A stretch of DNA of 64,000 nt from Carpediemonas membranifera (Eukaryota; Fornicata): the NCBI GenBank assembly GCA_019828565.1, contig JAHDYR010000014.1, forward strand, positions 248,001 to 312,000, given 5' to 3'. The notes under the pieces were generated by a model. The model ran no database searches and had not been told where the DNA came from. It saw only the letters and a program-made list of their open reading frames with translations. Made by a program: the position numbers and the translations under genes. Positions 8,956 to 20,024 of this stretch are shown one piece after another (the first letter of the stretch is position 1; each line of letters starts with the position of its first letter).

Positions 8956-11622
8956 ATGAACGCGCGCGAGCGACGACTTCGTGAACGAGAATTGGCGCGT
9001 GAGAAGAAGCGGCAAGACTTGATCAACCGTGACGCCAATACTAATGCCAATCGCCCTGCTCCAGCCGCTGCACGGCCAATACGCCAGCCACAGCCTCGTA
9101 TGGAGCCTGAAGTGGACTGGAAGGCCAAGATGGGCGCTGAAGTTGCCGAGAAACGGCGCCACGAGCCACCACCACGTGTTGAAGAGCGTCACCAGGATCC
9201 ATATGAGGCCAACTACTCATCGCCACAGTTTTCGGACAACAGACCCGGCCGTGCCGAGAACCGCGCCCCTGCAATAGTGCAAGGCAACCCCTTTGAGCCG
9301 CCCCCAGCGCAGGAGGTCCCCGATCGTTTCCGCCGAGACCGTTCGGCGCCTGAGGAGCCGATGGACCTGGGGTTCCCGTCTCAGAAGAGTCCACAGCAAG
9401 CTAGACAGGACGCCATGGACTGGAAGGCCCAGCTAGACGCCCAGGTGGCTGAGAAGAAGCGCATTGAGGCTGAGAAGCGACGCTATGAAGTTTACAACCC
9501 CGCACCCCTCCCCTCCGAGGACCCGGCAGACCGGCAGCCGAACCCCCCAAGAGGTCCGAGCATGGTGCAGGGTAACCTGTTCGAACCACCACCAGCTGCT
9601 GCAGCCCCTGACCGCCGTCGTCGGGGAGGTGGCGAGCAACCCGATGAACCCATGGACTACGCATTCCCAGAGCAGAAGAGCCCGCAGAAGGCTAGGCAGG
9701 AAGCCCTCAGCTGGAAGGCACAGCTTGATGCCCAGATAGCTGAGAAGAAGCGGCGTGAGGCCGAGGAAAAGCGTCTGAGGGATGAGGAAGAGGCCCGGGA
9801 AGAGGAGCGCATCCAGCGGCAGATCAGAGAGGAGGCGGAGCAAAAGAAGCGAGAGGACGAGGCGGAGCGGCGCAAGAAGGAGGCCGCGGAGGAGGAAGAG
9901 ATGCGGCGCATTGCTGCTGTCAAGCCCGCCCGCCGGCAGAGGTCGCCGCCGCCCACCCAACCCGAGGCACAGCAGAGCGAGCCCGTGGCACCAGTGGCGG
10001 AGGACAGTCAGCCGACCCGCCCCCCGAGAGGGAGGGCAGCCGGACGGGCGGTCCAGCGGAGTTCACGGCGTGACCCCAGCCCGAGTCAAAGTGAGTCTGA
10101 GTCGGAGTCAGACCATGACAGGAGACGGAGGCCGCACCGCCGCAGCTCAGGCCGTGGCAAGCGGGGAGGTGGGGACATGGATGAGGTAGCGGGCGTCACT
10201 ATGATGAGTCTCATGCAGCAGTTCATGACCAGTATGCAGGCCCAGAGTCAGGCCAACATGCAGACAAACCTCCAGTCAGAGCAGATCGCCCAGATCACGG
10301 CCCTCAAGGCCCAGCTCGAGGACCTGAAGCGGATTGTCGCCAAGCAGGAGTCGGCACCCCACAGTCTGAACTCGTCGCCCCCTGAGAGCACGACGGGCAA
10401 TAACAGCCCTGCCAGACACGTGGGGAGAAGGTCCAGTCCGAGACTAGTACACAGTCCTGTGAGACAGCCGCAGCCTCAGGTGAGGACACAAACCCCGCCC
10501 CGCCGGCTGCCCGAGCGGCACTCAGCAACTCCCATGACGCGACCCACCCCTGACCGTCTTTATCCCCCGATGAACATCGGTGGCCGTGACCCCAGGCTTG
10601 AGTTGAACATGAACAGACCCGCCACGACGGCCAGGCTGATGCACCTCGCCAATCGGGCGATTGAGAAGTGTCCGGTCAGCCGGTGGGACCAGGCTGAGGG
10701 CCCTCTGGCTACTGAGGTGCAGGCTGTCCATAAGAGGGAATGGGGGTCATATCTTGATGACATGGAGCAGAGCTTGGAGCACACGCTGCAGGACCTCATC
10801 CTGGACGAGGGCACTGAGTTCGTGGCCATCGACGGGCTACAAACAGTGCAGCTGGACGAGCCCCAGTACCAGCCCCTCGAGGTCCTGGACGACGAGGTGC
10901 GGATGCCTGAGATCAGCGAGGACGTGCTGCCAGAGGCTGAGTTCGATGACGACTTTGAGCCGCTGGAGGAGGTTGTGGAAAATGATGACCTCATTTCAGT
11001 ACAAGATGAGTACGAAACGCCGCCCCGCCCCATCGGCCACGACTCCTTCAGGGCGACCCAGTTCACCGTCGAGGACGACGAGTCTGACATTGACGAGCTC
11101 GAGCACAATAAGCTGTTCGCCTCTCCCGTCGCCCACGGCGTGGGTCTGCCCGTTGTGGGTGCCGACCCGTTCGAGACCCCCATTCGCCCCGAGTGGAATG
11201 GTGACCAGTCAAACATCATGGAGCCTCAGTTCGAGGAGGCCGACGACTTCGCCCTGGCCGAGGAGAGCCCGCTTATGGCTGACACGACCATGATGACCGG
11301 ATCGCTGTTGGAGTCGCTCCATGACGACACTATTGACGAGGTGGTGGCTGAGATGGGGCTGGATGATCCGATGTTCGAGCAACGGAGGGAGGAGCTCCAG
11401 CAGAAGGCCCGGGACCGCATCACTGCGCTGGACGACATTGAGAGAGGCATGCGGGATGAGTCTGCTGAGGGCACTGTCGGCAACGAAAGGGCTGCCAGTG
11501 CGGTGGGACGATACATGAAGCGGCCTCAGGCGAAACGGGTCCAGCCCAAGCGGTCTATGATGGCTGGCACCCGGGGCGGGGGTGGGCCAACACAGATTGA
11601 CGACGGGTTCGTCTTCTATTGA
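8956..11622 (+). CDS. Repeat-containing coiled-coil protein, possibly centrosomal or ciliary
   Basis: An 888-residue, highly charged protein. A WKAxLxAxxAEKKR module occurs three times (about residues 55-68, 156-168 and 253-265). The last two copies sit in a longer repeat beginning VQGN(P/L)FEPPP and running ~60 residues (107-167 and 203-265). A Glu/Lys/Arg coiled coil follows at ~265-325, then an Arg-Ser-rich segment, a second short coiled coil near 410-460, and a long acidic C-terminal half. The LDAQIAEKKRRE-type module resembles modules in basal-body and centrosome proteins of the CSPP1/CCDC66 kind. That is a weak resemblance and the name should not be used without a profile search. The divergent V-ATPase E gene starts 173 bp upstream. 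Confidence 0.65.
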   Translation: MNARERRLRERELAREKKRQDLINRDANTNANRPAPAAARPIRQPQPRMEPEVDWKAKMGAEVAEKRRHEPPPRVEERHQDPYEANYSSPQFSDNRPGRAENRAPAIVQGNPFEPPPAQEVPDRFRRDRSAPEEPMDLGFPSQKSPQQARQDAMDWKAQLDAQVAEKKRIEAEKRRYEVYNPAPLPSEDPADRQPNPPRGPSMVQGNLFEPPPAAAAPDRRRRGGGEQPDEPMDYAFPEQKSPQKARQEALSWKAQLDAQIAEKKRREAEEKRLRDEEEAREEERIQRQIREEAEQKKREDEAERRKKEAAEEEEMRRIAAVKPARRQRSPPPTQPEAQQSEPVAPVAEDSQPTRPPRGRAAGRAVQRSSRRDPSPSQSESESESDHDRRRRPHRRSSGRGKRGGGDMDEVAGVTMMSLMQQFMTSMQAQSQANMQTNLQSEQIAQITALKAQLEDLKRIVAKQESAPHSLNSSPPESTTGNNSPARHVGRRSSPRLVHSPVRQPQPQVRTQTPPRRLPERHSATPMTRPTPDRLYPPMNIGGRDPRLELNMNRPATTARLMHLANRAIEKCPVSRWDQAEGPLATEVQAVHKREWGSYLDDMEQSLEHTLQDLILDEGTEFVAIDGLQTVQLDEPQYQPLEVLDDEVRMPEISEDVLPEAEFDDDFEPLEEVVENDDLISVQDEYETPPRPIGHDSFRATQFTVEDDESDIDELEHNKLFASPVAHGVGLPVVGADPFETPIRPEWNGDQSNIMEPQFEEADDFALAEESPLMADTTMMTGSLLESLHDDTIDEVVAEMGLDDPMFEQRREELQQKARDRITALDDIERGMRDESAEGTVGNERAASAVGRYMKRPQAKRVQPKRSMMAGTRGGGGPTQIDDGFVFY
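9274..9456 (+). repeat. Protein-level repeat, copy 1
   Basis: Codes for residues ~107-167 of the coiled-coil protein. It shares the order VQGN-x-FEPPP, charged patch, EPMD, QKSPQ-ARQ and WKAQLDAQ with copy 2. Confidence 0.7.
9562..9750 (+). repeat. Protein-level repeat, copy 2
   Basis: Codes for residues ~203-265. It is clearly alignable with copy 1 along its whole length, which points to an internal duplication. Confidence 0.7.
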
Positions 11623-12159
11623 AAGGGGTGTGATTTATGAGTTAAAGTATCTTTCTGTAATGGTTATTACTGCCAGTATTGATTCAAACAATGGTACGGT
11701 TGGCCTCGCCACTGTTTGAGTTCTCCTGTTCCGGCCAACCCTACTACTCACTCGTCAGACCATGGTATAGTAACGGTTTATGGTGCGGGTAGACCTGTTT
11801 ATGGTGACGGAGATCGATGCCAGACATGACCTGATGTCAACTGTCGTCGGTCACCTGGATGTCATGCCGTGACCGCCGTGATCGAAGAGAGGCAGAGTCC
11901 AATCAGGGTGAGTTAATAAAACGATGTCGCTGTCTTCCAGTTACTGTTGAAGCATGTCCGTTTTGATGCTCTCGTTTGATCTTGTCAAGGATCTCCAGTT
12001 TGGATATCAATTGTCAAATCATAATTGGCGACCATGGGTTGAGCTAGACCGTCGACTTGAGGGTCACCCCTACCCTGTTCGACCCCACCGCAATTGCCGT
12101 AAAAAACAGAGAAGACGCAAAGCATGTCCCAGCAGGTCTAGAGGCACCAGCCTCGCGCG
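11623..12159. other. Intergenic region
   Basis: A 537-bp gap. A GTTAAAG motif lies about 20 nt after the upstream stop. A small frame at 11954-12211 has no family resemblance and I do not accept it. No RNA gene seen. Confidence 0.45.
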
Positions 12160-15100
12160 ATGGCCGCCACGAGTGTCAGAAATCTTTTTTCGCGGGTCAG
12201 CGGAACAGTGAAAAGAGAGCGCCAAAAGAACATGCCCCCAAACGAGGATTGTTACGTCTGTAACATATTCCTCGATGAGAACGACTTCTTTTCAGGCAGT
12301 AAGGCCATCATCAAGGCTCAGGAGATCTCCGATGTCTTCCACAAAAAGATGTACACCAAACACACCATCAGGCCGACGACAATCTCACATAGCGACTTCA
12401 ATCGATTTCGAAGTCTTTGTTTGAACTGCGATGAGACGAGCGATGCCATATTCGACCTCGCTCCTGTGTATCGCCTCCTTTCAGCTCAAACAGACGCCAA
12501 ATCAGTAGCATACGCCCTCATACGGTGGTACACGGCCCTGCTGAACACTTCGGGCGGTCTCATAGTGTTCAAGCACGTCTACCCAAGACACATGGACGAG
12601 GCAGCAAGGTCAAAGTACCGGGACCGCATTTCATCCACGGCCAACAGCTCAATGAATCTTGCACTGGCCCCATTTTACCCCGATATAGTGTCAGAGCTAC
12701 GGTGTATCCGGGGTGAGTCCGAGGGCGGCTTGGTAGCCGACCTCTTTCTCTGGCCCGTGGAGTTCCATCGGTCAACCCCTGTACTTTTTACTGCGAACAT
12801 CGCAAAGTCTGGTAACAACGCGTACGTCATAGAGCTCGACGAGGAGGGTCAGCGTGTGCTGCGGGTCGATGAGTGCCCGGTTCCTCTCCACGACGGCCCC
12901 GCCGCACCCCCCACGATTGCCCAAGACAGGGCCGCGGCAAGGGAGCTGGCCACGCGGTACCGGGAGTTTATCCCGTCGATCGTGAACGAGGCCATGATGC
13001 CCCGCGAGTTGCCCATCGAGGCCATGGGCGGGGCCATCGTGGAGGCCATCCAGAACAGAAGAGTGACGCTCATCACGGGGCCGCCGGGTTGCGGTAAGAC
13101 GTCTTTCGTCGTCAAGGCGATGATCGACCGTGTGACCATCGAGGGTGGCCGCAGCACGTGCCTGCTGACCGCACCCACGCGGGACAGTGCTATGGCGACA
13201 AGTGCCTGCCTGAGGCGCGTTGTCACGGGGACATTACACCGTACTGCCGGTGTGGTAGGCCACTTAGTACGGGACAGCGATACTACAGGGCCCGAGACGA
13301 TGGTGACGGTGTCCACGGTGCGGCGGGCGGTCCATGCAATGGCTGGGGAGAGGCACGGGCATCCCAGTCACGGCACGTTCGTCATAGACGAGCTGCAGAC
13401 TCTCAGGAGCGATGTCAGCATAGCTATCAGTCAAGCCAGGCTGATGCTGCGCCAGTTCGCCCATACGCGCGTTGTACTGCTCGCCACAACACCGGCACTA
13501 CCACACGACAGTGACCACGCGATGAGGACCATTCTTGACTATTTTGACGAGTTCAATCCATCCTGGGTCGATGTGTACGATGCCCGCAACATGTCCAGCG
13601 CCATGAGGGTCCAGACGCTGTGGGATAATCCCGCAGCGGCCAGGGCTGCTAGGATCAGACCCGGGTCTACCCTACCCCTGCCCGGTGTGCAGGTCGACCC
13701 CCTAATCAGAGCTAAGTTCATCCAGCTGGTGACGGACGCCGTTGTGAAGATCGTGGTGAGGACGGACTTCGAGAAAGTCAAGGACGCCAAGGTCGTGGCC
13801 GCCTTCATACCAGGCAGTGCGATGGTCCGCACCGTTGCGGGCGATGTAGTGCGTCGTGCAGCACAGATGATGCCTATCGCAGTCAGCACAGTCACCGTGG
13901 GCGGGCAGCAGGAGTTCTACACGCCTGAACCAGTCAGGGGCCGCCCCACACCGCCTGTGATCCGCATTTACGTCGGGACACCAGCCATGGAGGTCTCTGG
14001 GCTTAGGGCAGACATCATTGTTGACTCCTGCCTCGAGTACCACACCGTCACTGACACGGCCAACACCCAGCTCAAGACACTGCTCGCCTCACAGACCACT
14101 CTACTGCAGCGGGCCAGTCTGGGCGATATGTACGGCAGCGCTGGGTGCACAGTCATCAGAGTCGTTCCGCAGTTTATGTGGGCAACCCTGCCGCCATTCA
14201 GGGAGCCCGGGATCCTCACTGACGACCTTGACAGAGTCATCCTAGACGCCCTCAAAGGGTCAGATGCGGTGGATCTGCAGGTCCTACTCGACATCCCCTT
14301 CGTCCCAGGACAGAACCGGATCCGGCACAGCATCTCCTGGCTCGCTCAGAGGAACCTGCTCGAATGCACCACCAGCGGCACTTTAAGGGCAACCGACATG
14401 TCCCGGATGATTGTATCCATCCCCTTGCCCCCCACGGCAGCCCTGTCGCTGTGGTTGGGGACTAGGATGGCCATGACGGATGACGCCATAGTGGTCGCCG
14501 TCGCAGCAACCAGGGCCGGCGCGTTCAGTCTCTTCCAGCACCGCAACAGCGCTGCCGCCTTCAGCAGTGCCCTGGGCCTGTCCGAGGGCGTCCGCTCAGA
14601 CCCCCTTCTTGTTGCCAACACATATCTCTGGTGGAAACGCACCCGTCCCGTCATTATCCACTCAGCGTTGGACGAGACCACCTGGGTCAGGGACCACTAC
14701 CTTTCCATAGGGGAGCTGCAGACAATGGATGACACCATCGCTATGGTACGCCGCAGTTTAGCCCGAGCAGGATTGTGCACCGCCCCCGACAGCGATGTGC
14801 CCATGCCCAGGTCCCTCTACGCCGACGTGGAGCACCCCATGGCCTCTGGTGTGTCGTTCCAGCAGTACATCTTCCCGTCCTTCTCCAGCCGTGACCCGAC
14901 CAGAGTCAGTCTCGCCCTTTTGATGCTTTCATTTGGTCATCCCGAGCGGCTGTTCACGGCCACCCGTGTGTCGACTGAGGGCACCATTGCCAAGCTGGAC
15001 CCCCCTCTTGATCCCCACAGGGCTGTCGAGTTCCCCCCACCAGATTACAAGCAGTCTGCCGAGGCCGTGGTTGAGATCGAGAGACAGGCACGGCTACACG

Positions 15101-16551
15101 ACCTGAAGATCCTCACAGTTGCCGACAACGAGGGGCATAAGCGGCGAGTCATACACCGCGCCCCGACCCAGCGTGTGGATCAGAGTCCCCACCCCTCCTT
15201 CGCCGAGTTCGATGTGATGTTGGCACGGAAGCCGAAGCAGGTCAGCGTGGCGGACCTCGACGGTGGGGTAATGTTTGACCCGCCGATGGGCATGCACTCG
15301 TCGCTGGCCTCGTTCTACAAGCTGAAACTCACCACCGATCGCAAGTTCATGTCAGGCCTGCTCAACCCCCTCGACGGCACGGCTGTGGTTGAGCGGATAA
15401 TCCCGGCCGACCAGGAGACCAAGATCGCCATCGCCCAGAGCTCGCTGCTGTGCCCACTGCTGATCCCTCGGGCCGTTGACACTCCCACCCTTGTCGGGCT
15501 GACCCTCTCACCCCTCCTCATGCCGGGGACCACACCCAAAGATGACCCGCGGGAGATCTTCTTCAACAACAGCCTCTTCCCGACGACGGCTATGTATGCA
15601 GTCGAGACGACCCTGTGTCTTGCAGCAGGCATGAGTCGACTCGGCGGGGTCCGCTGGGAGACTGACAAGGGCGTCCTGGGCGATGGGGAGAGGGTCGTGC
15701 TCTCAGTACTGAAGGCGTCGGGTCGACCCGAGGCTCTGTGGGCCCGCACTTTCGACGTCTCGGCGTCATTCCGGGCCAGGATGAGGTGGGTTCTCGACCA
15801 TGTCTTAGAGCCATCCCAGGAGACAGCAGAAATGACGAGGGAGATGCTGTCAAGGATAATGGCCACCCATAACGTCGCCGAGCATGGCTGGAAGGACCTC
15901 ATCAAGCCCCCCCCGCTCGCGCCAAGGGAGATTGACCTGGCTGGCAGATCCGACCTCCATTGGCCCAGCCGTAATGTCGAGCCCCGGGAACGGAGGAGGG
16001 CTCGCCATCTCAAGCGGCGAGCAGTGCCGGCTGTGAACCCCGAGATCGCCTTGAAGAGGGCACACACCGAGGCATCCACCCCAACGAGCGAGGGCGGCGC
16101 GACCCTGTCCCAGCTGTTCAGTGACGGCCAGGACATGGCGGCCATCCGACTCATGGGAATCACGACCGAGTCGGCCGACACATCCATGCACGTCTCTGTC
16201 CCGGGGTCAGCTGAGTCCAACTGGGACCAGTGGGGCCTCGGGGTCGAGTCAGACGACGACTTCGCCGAGTACGAGACGACTGAGCACGACCTGGCTGCCG
16301 GCGTTGACATGCTCACAGTCGCCGCGGGACCCAAGCCCTGCCCCGTCAGCGTCCGTACCCCAGCCCGCCGTACTGCTGCGGATTCACTGCTGAACGAGAG
16401 TCACTGGGACATGGGTGAGGGCGACGACGACATCAACGGAAGCCAGTGGTCTCGCCCAAACGAGACAGTCTGCATGAACGACGACTGTTTGGGGGAGTGT
16501 GAGGCGCCTGGCATACTAGGGGACGAGGCGTACGATGATTATGTCCTCTGA
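12160..16551 (+). CDS. Divergent DExH-type helicase-like protein
   Basis: A 1463-residue protein. An N-terminal segment has paired cysteines (CYVCN near residue 32 and CLNC near 89), suggesting zinc binding. Walker A is perfect (GPPGCGKT, residues ~307-314). Walker B reads VIDELQTL (~408), so the usual DEAH/DExH His is Leu. A motif III-like LATTP follows. Motif VI, normally QRxGRxGR in DEAH proteins, is degraded to QRASLGDMYGSAG. After it comes a winged-helix-like segment with an LDIPF block, as in DEAH helicases of the DHX family. The last ~450 residues include an acidic tail. The family is nucleic-acid-dependent NTPases; whether this protein unwinds RNA is uncertain, given the loss of motif VI arginines. 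Confidence 0.7.
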   Translation: MAATSVRNLFSRVSGTVKRERQKNMPPNEDCYVCNIFLDENDFFSGSKAIIKAQEISDVFHKKMYTKHTIRPTTISHSDFNRFRSLCLNCDETSDAIFDLAPVYRLLSAQTDAKSVAYALIRWYTALLNTSGGLIVFKHVYPRHMDEAARSKYRDRISSTANSSMNLALAPFYPDIVSELRCIRGESEGGLVADLFLWPVEFHRSTPVLFTANIAKSGNNAYVIELDEEGQRVLRVDECPVPLHDGPAAPPTIAQDRAAARELATRYREFIPSIVNEAMMPRELPIEAMGGAIVEAIQNRRVTLITGPPGCGKTSFVVKAMIDRVTIEGGRSTCLLTAPTRDSAMATSACLRRVVTGTLHRTAGVVGHLVRDSDTTGPETMVTVSTVRRAVHAMAGERHGHPSHGTFVIDELQTLRSDVSIAISQARLMLRQFAHTRVVLLATTPALPHDSDHAMRTILDYFDEFNPSWVDVYDARNMSSAMRVQTLWDNPAAARAARIRPGSTLPLPGVQVDPLIRAKFIQLVTDAVVKIVVRTDFEKVKDAKVVAAFIPGSAMVRTVAGDVVRRAAQMMPIAVSTVTVGGQQEFYTPEPVRGRPTPPVIRIYVGTPAMEVSGLRADIIVDSCLEYHTVTDTANTQLKTLLASQTTLLQRASLGDMYGSAGCTVIRVVPQFMWATLPPFREPGILTDDLDRVILDALKGSDAVDLQVLLDIPFVPGQNRIRHSISWLAQRNLLECTTSGTLRATDMSRMIVSIPLPPTAALSLWLGTRMAMTDDAIVVAVAATRAGAFSLFQHRNSAAAFSSALGLSEGVRSDPLLVANTYLWWKRTRPVIIHSALDETTWVRDHYLSIGELQTMDDTIAMVRRSLARAGLCTAPDSDVPMPRSLYADVEHPMASGVSFQQYIFPSFSSRDPTRVSLALLMLSFGHPERLFTATRVSTEGTIAKLDPPLDPHRAVEFPPPDYKQSAEAVVEIERQARLHDLKILTVADNEGHKRRVIHRAPTQRVDQSPHPSFAEFDVMLARKPKQVSVADLDGGVMFDPPMGMHSSLASFYKLKLTTDRKFMSGLLNPLDGTAVVERIIPADQETKIAIAQSSLLCPLLIPRAVDTPTLVGLTLSPLLMPGTTPKDDPREIFFNNSLFPTTAMYAVETTLCLAAGMSRLGGVRWETDKGVLGDGERVVLSVLKASGRPEALWARTFDVSASFRARMRWVLDHVLEPSQETAEMTREMLSRIMATHNVAEHGWKDLIKPPPLAPREIDLAGRSDLHWPSRNVEPRERRRARHLKRRAVPAVNPEIALKRAHTEASTPTSEGGATLSQLFSDGQDMAAIRLMGITTESADTSMHVSVPGSAESNWDQWGLGVESDDDFAEYETTEHDLAAGVDMLTVAAGPKPCPVSVRTPARRTAADSLLNESHWDMGEGDDDINGSQWSRPNETVCMNDDCLGECEAPGILGDEAYDDYVL

Positions 16552-16900
16552 TCCACGGATTATGTGCAGTTTAATGCAACACTTTACTATTATCACATTC
16601 TATCACTCAAGCTACTATGCTACGTTACTTACTGTCGAATGACATGGAATCATTCGATAAATTCACTTGTTGAAGCTTTTTGCGTCTTTTTGCGCCATGA
16701 GAGCGCGCAATTCATCTGATTCGATTCTGATTTGTCAACTCAAACGCAGCAAAAAGTAGTGGATTCGGGCAGATTTGGTCATGGGAGAGCAACTATAGGG
16801 GTTTGCTCACTCTGCTTACATGCTTTGCGCGACCACGCTGCATGAAAAACGGCGCTTGAAAGAAAAAAGTGCAAGCGATAGTGCTGAGCGAAAACACAGG
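16552..16900. other. Intergenic region
   Basis: A 349-bp AT-rich gap. It contains a direct repeat of CTTTTTGCG near 16676-16694 and a GTTTAATGC motif about 20 nt after the helicase stop. An upstream in-frame ATG at 16820 could extend the importin, but family alignment places the start at 16901. Confidence 0.4.
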
Positions 16901-19900
16901 ATGGAGGCTCCGCGGTTCGATGCCCAGCTGCTGTACCGCTCGATCGATGCTGCACTTCACTCCATGAACAACGAAGAGCGTGAGAATGCCACCAATTACA
17001 TCCAGCACGAATCTGTTAGTTTCCCTCGCCATTCCCGTGACCTAGATCATTTTCTCTCCCGAATACCTCCCTCAATTGATCCGATTCATCATGGATGACA
17101 GTACCAACGATAACATCCGCAAGTTCTCGGCGGTTGTGTTCAAGAACGCGATTAAGCGCCATTGGGCCCCATACCACACCAGCGCCCCCACCTTCGCCAA
17201 CAGTGTCAAGCAGGAGGTCCGCAACCAGATTGTCGGCCTCGTCCTTGCCTCATCCCAGATGGGCGGACCTGTCCGTGATCTTCTCGTCGTCGCTCTCGAT
17301 TTCATCATCCTCGCCGACTACGAGCAGATCTGGAAGGAGATTGTCGAGCGTGTGACTGAGGTCTACGCCTCGTTCAACAGCTCTGTTGCCAGCGGGCACG
17401 TCTCGCATGAGCAGCTCGTCACTGTGCATACCGCCATCAAAATGAGCCTCGTTGCCTTCCGCACCTTCAGATTCCGTCAGAACAAGGTCCGCGAGGCGAC
17501 CACCGCCATCTTCTCCCCGCTGCTAGCCCCCATGTGCGCCATTGGCCGCCACCTCATGGGGCACGACCCGAACCCTCTCGTCGGGGCAATGCTGCTCGAC
17601 ATCATCAAGACGCTGCGGTGGAGCATCGAGCCCTACGTCCCCCCGGTCATGCTGCAGGAAAACGGCAAGCTCTTTATGATTCTCATGGAGAGTGTCCTGG
17701 CGATGTCCCGGATCACCGTACCGCCCCTGCCAGCTGACATCCCAGCTACCGACGTCCAGAACGAGCTCATCCAGAGTCCATACTGGAAGATCAGGAAACA
17801 CGCGTTCAAATGCGCCAACCGCTTCTTCCAACGCAAGTTGGCCGAGTCCGAGACGGACGCGGACTCCGTGGTCGCCTCTATGGTGCCACAGCTCATCCCA
17901 TTCGTGTACGAGAGCGTCGCCGGCATCCTTCAGTCCGTCATCGAGCACGGCATGACCAGCCCGAACTCCCCCGCGGCCCGCACAATGTACATCGCCCTAG
18001 CCCTGTGCCAGACTCTCGTCGTCCACACAGAAGCGTCCAGGAACGTCGTCGGCAAGCCCGAGGAGATTCACCGCATGATGTGGGCGTGCATCCACGTGGT
18101 AGACTACACTGCAGAGGACGACTTCCTGTGGGAGTCCGACCCCGAAGAGTACGTCAGACAGCAGTACTCGATCATGACAGAGCTCACCAGCCCCAAGTAC
18201 GCCGCTAGAGGCCTGCTCGCTGAGTGCGCCAAGGCGTACAACCTCTCTAGCGAGCTGATCACCCAATCACAGAACATCGTCGGGGGTCAGGTTCCCGGCG
18301 TCTCCCCCTACGCTGGCATCGAGGTCATCATGACGCTGTCGTCCTGCATGACCAGGGGTGGCCCCCTTCTCCCTACGGAGTTCATCCCCTCGTTGCTGTC
18401 GGACGTCGTCATCCCGATGATGGGCTGCGACCAGCGCCAGCTTCGGGCACAGGCCTGCAACCTCCTCACCAGCCTCCTGCTCAACGCCAGCGAGGACGGC
18501 GCTGCGGACATCCCGATTGAGGTGATCGGCCCCATTGCCGAGAAGATCCTCGGACTCCTCGTGCATGACCCCGAGAGCCCCGTGCGGGTGAACGCGGCCA
18601 ACTGTATCAAGTACCTCATCCACAGAGACGACGTCGTCTCGTTGCTGTCGGACAGGACACTTCAACTCATACAGGCGCTGCTCAAGATCACCTGCGAGAT
18701 GAGCAACGAGGAGATCGCACTGTCGCTCGTGGCCTGCTGCGATGCATTCGCGAGCCACCTCACTCCGCAGATCCTTGACCTCTCTCGGGAGCTGGCGAAC
18801 ATCTTCTTCAGCCTCATGCAGAAGGTCAAGGTCGATGAGAGCTTCGAGACCAACATCCTCAGCGACGACCGCGGGTTCGACCCCGACGAAAGCGAGGACA
18901 ACATCATTCAGGCCGCCACGCAGATCCTGAACGCCCTTACCACCCTCGCCGAGCACGTAGCGGACCAGGACCCCCAACAGTACAACCAGGTCGAGGAGAT
19001 CCTGCTGACATGCATCAGGAACCCACTCGAGCGGGGGCAGATCGACTGCTTCGAGGAGGTCGGCGAGAGTCTTGCCGTTGTATCCCACCGCACTCCCACG
19101 ATCAAGGGCACACACTGGGAGATGTTTGCTGTCATACTCACCACTGCTGACCAGTTCCACGAGTTTGTGCTGGAATTCATCCCCTTCCTGTCCAACATGA
19201 TTGTAAGAGACCCCGCGTCGTTCCTCTCACACACGGGTTTCCACGAGGCAATCAGCAAGCTCGTCGAGGAGCTGCTGAGCGAGACAATCGACGACGACAC
19301 CCGCTACGGCGCCTACCTCGCCCTGGCCATCACCCAGGGCCTCAAGGCATACATGGTCCCCCCGTCCCAGTCGGGCATCGAGCCCAAGGACCAGCAGATG
19401 CTGCAGGCCCTCATGATGCGGTGGCACAACGCCGTCGCTGAGTGCATCACCCGCCTCAGCAACGATCCCGAGAGCTCGATGACCATGGAGCAGCTCGTGC
19501 TGTTCATGGACGCCTTTGCCTCCCTCTGCTTCATCCACCCCGCCCTTGCCATGCATGTGTACGGCCGTCACCTCGACGCTATGCTCACCCGCATCGCCAA
19601 CTCCCTTCTCGAGAAGAAGAACCCTGCATTCAACCCGACCCGGCCCGTCGACAAGTGGCTGCAGGCTGCTGGGCTGGCGACGCTCCTCACGGTGCCGCCC
19701 GATGCCCTTAGTGTACAGCTGACGAACCAGTACCCCGCCCTGCTCAATCTCATCGTCAGTCTGCTCGAGGCCCGCGCCACCCAGGAGCAGGATGAGATGA
19801 ACACCGGGGCGGACTGGTCAGACACGGACTTTGACTTTGACGCTCTCATGCTTGAGACGGACAACGACTCCCTTATTAACCCCCTCAGGAGCCTCAACGT

Positions 19901-20024
19901 GGTCGAGATGGCGAGCGGTCTGCTCCAGAACCCCCCGCCCCACCTAGCTCAGGCAGTGAACCCCGAGTTGACCCAGAGAATAGCGGCCCTGGTGGTCTGG
20001 ACAACGGGGTTTAGTGGAAGGTAG
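16901..20024 (+). CDS. Importin-beta family receptor, importin-7/8-like, with one 31-nt intron
   Basis: Exons 16901-17014 and 17046-20024 encode 1030 residues, the usual length for importin-7/8 (yeast Nmd5/Sxm1). Exon 1 gives the first HEAT repeat, beginning MEAPRFDAQLLYRSIDAAL. Splicing joins it to SPEYLPQLIRFI and then IRKFSAVVFKNAIKRHW, the conserved importin N-terminal Ran-binding pattern (Arg-x-x-Ala-x-x-x-x-Lys-Asn). The rest is HEAT-like helical repeats. An acidic patch near residue 965 (DWSDTDFDFD) matches the acidic tail region of this subfamily. The role would be nuclear import of proteins such as ribosomal or signalling cargo, with Ran. Without splicing, the second exon has no ATG before the conserved region. 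Confidence 0.88.
17015..17045 (+). other. 31-nt spliceosomal intron in the importin gene
   Basis: Begins GTTAGT and ends GTGACCTAG. Removal keeps phase 0 and joins the first importin HEAT repeat; read-through ends at TGA after ~27 unrelated codons. The position is inferred from reading frames and family alignment. Confidence 0.8.

Noticed and set aside
16820-16900. Earlier ATG extending the importin by 27 residues
   Set aside because: The extension is basic and unlike importin starts; the family alignment begins at the ATG at 16901.
18267-19160. A 297-codon leftward frame opposite the importin gene
   Set aside because: Antisense shadow; no recognisable family.
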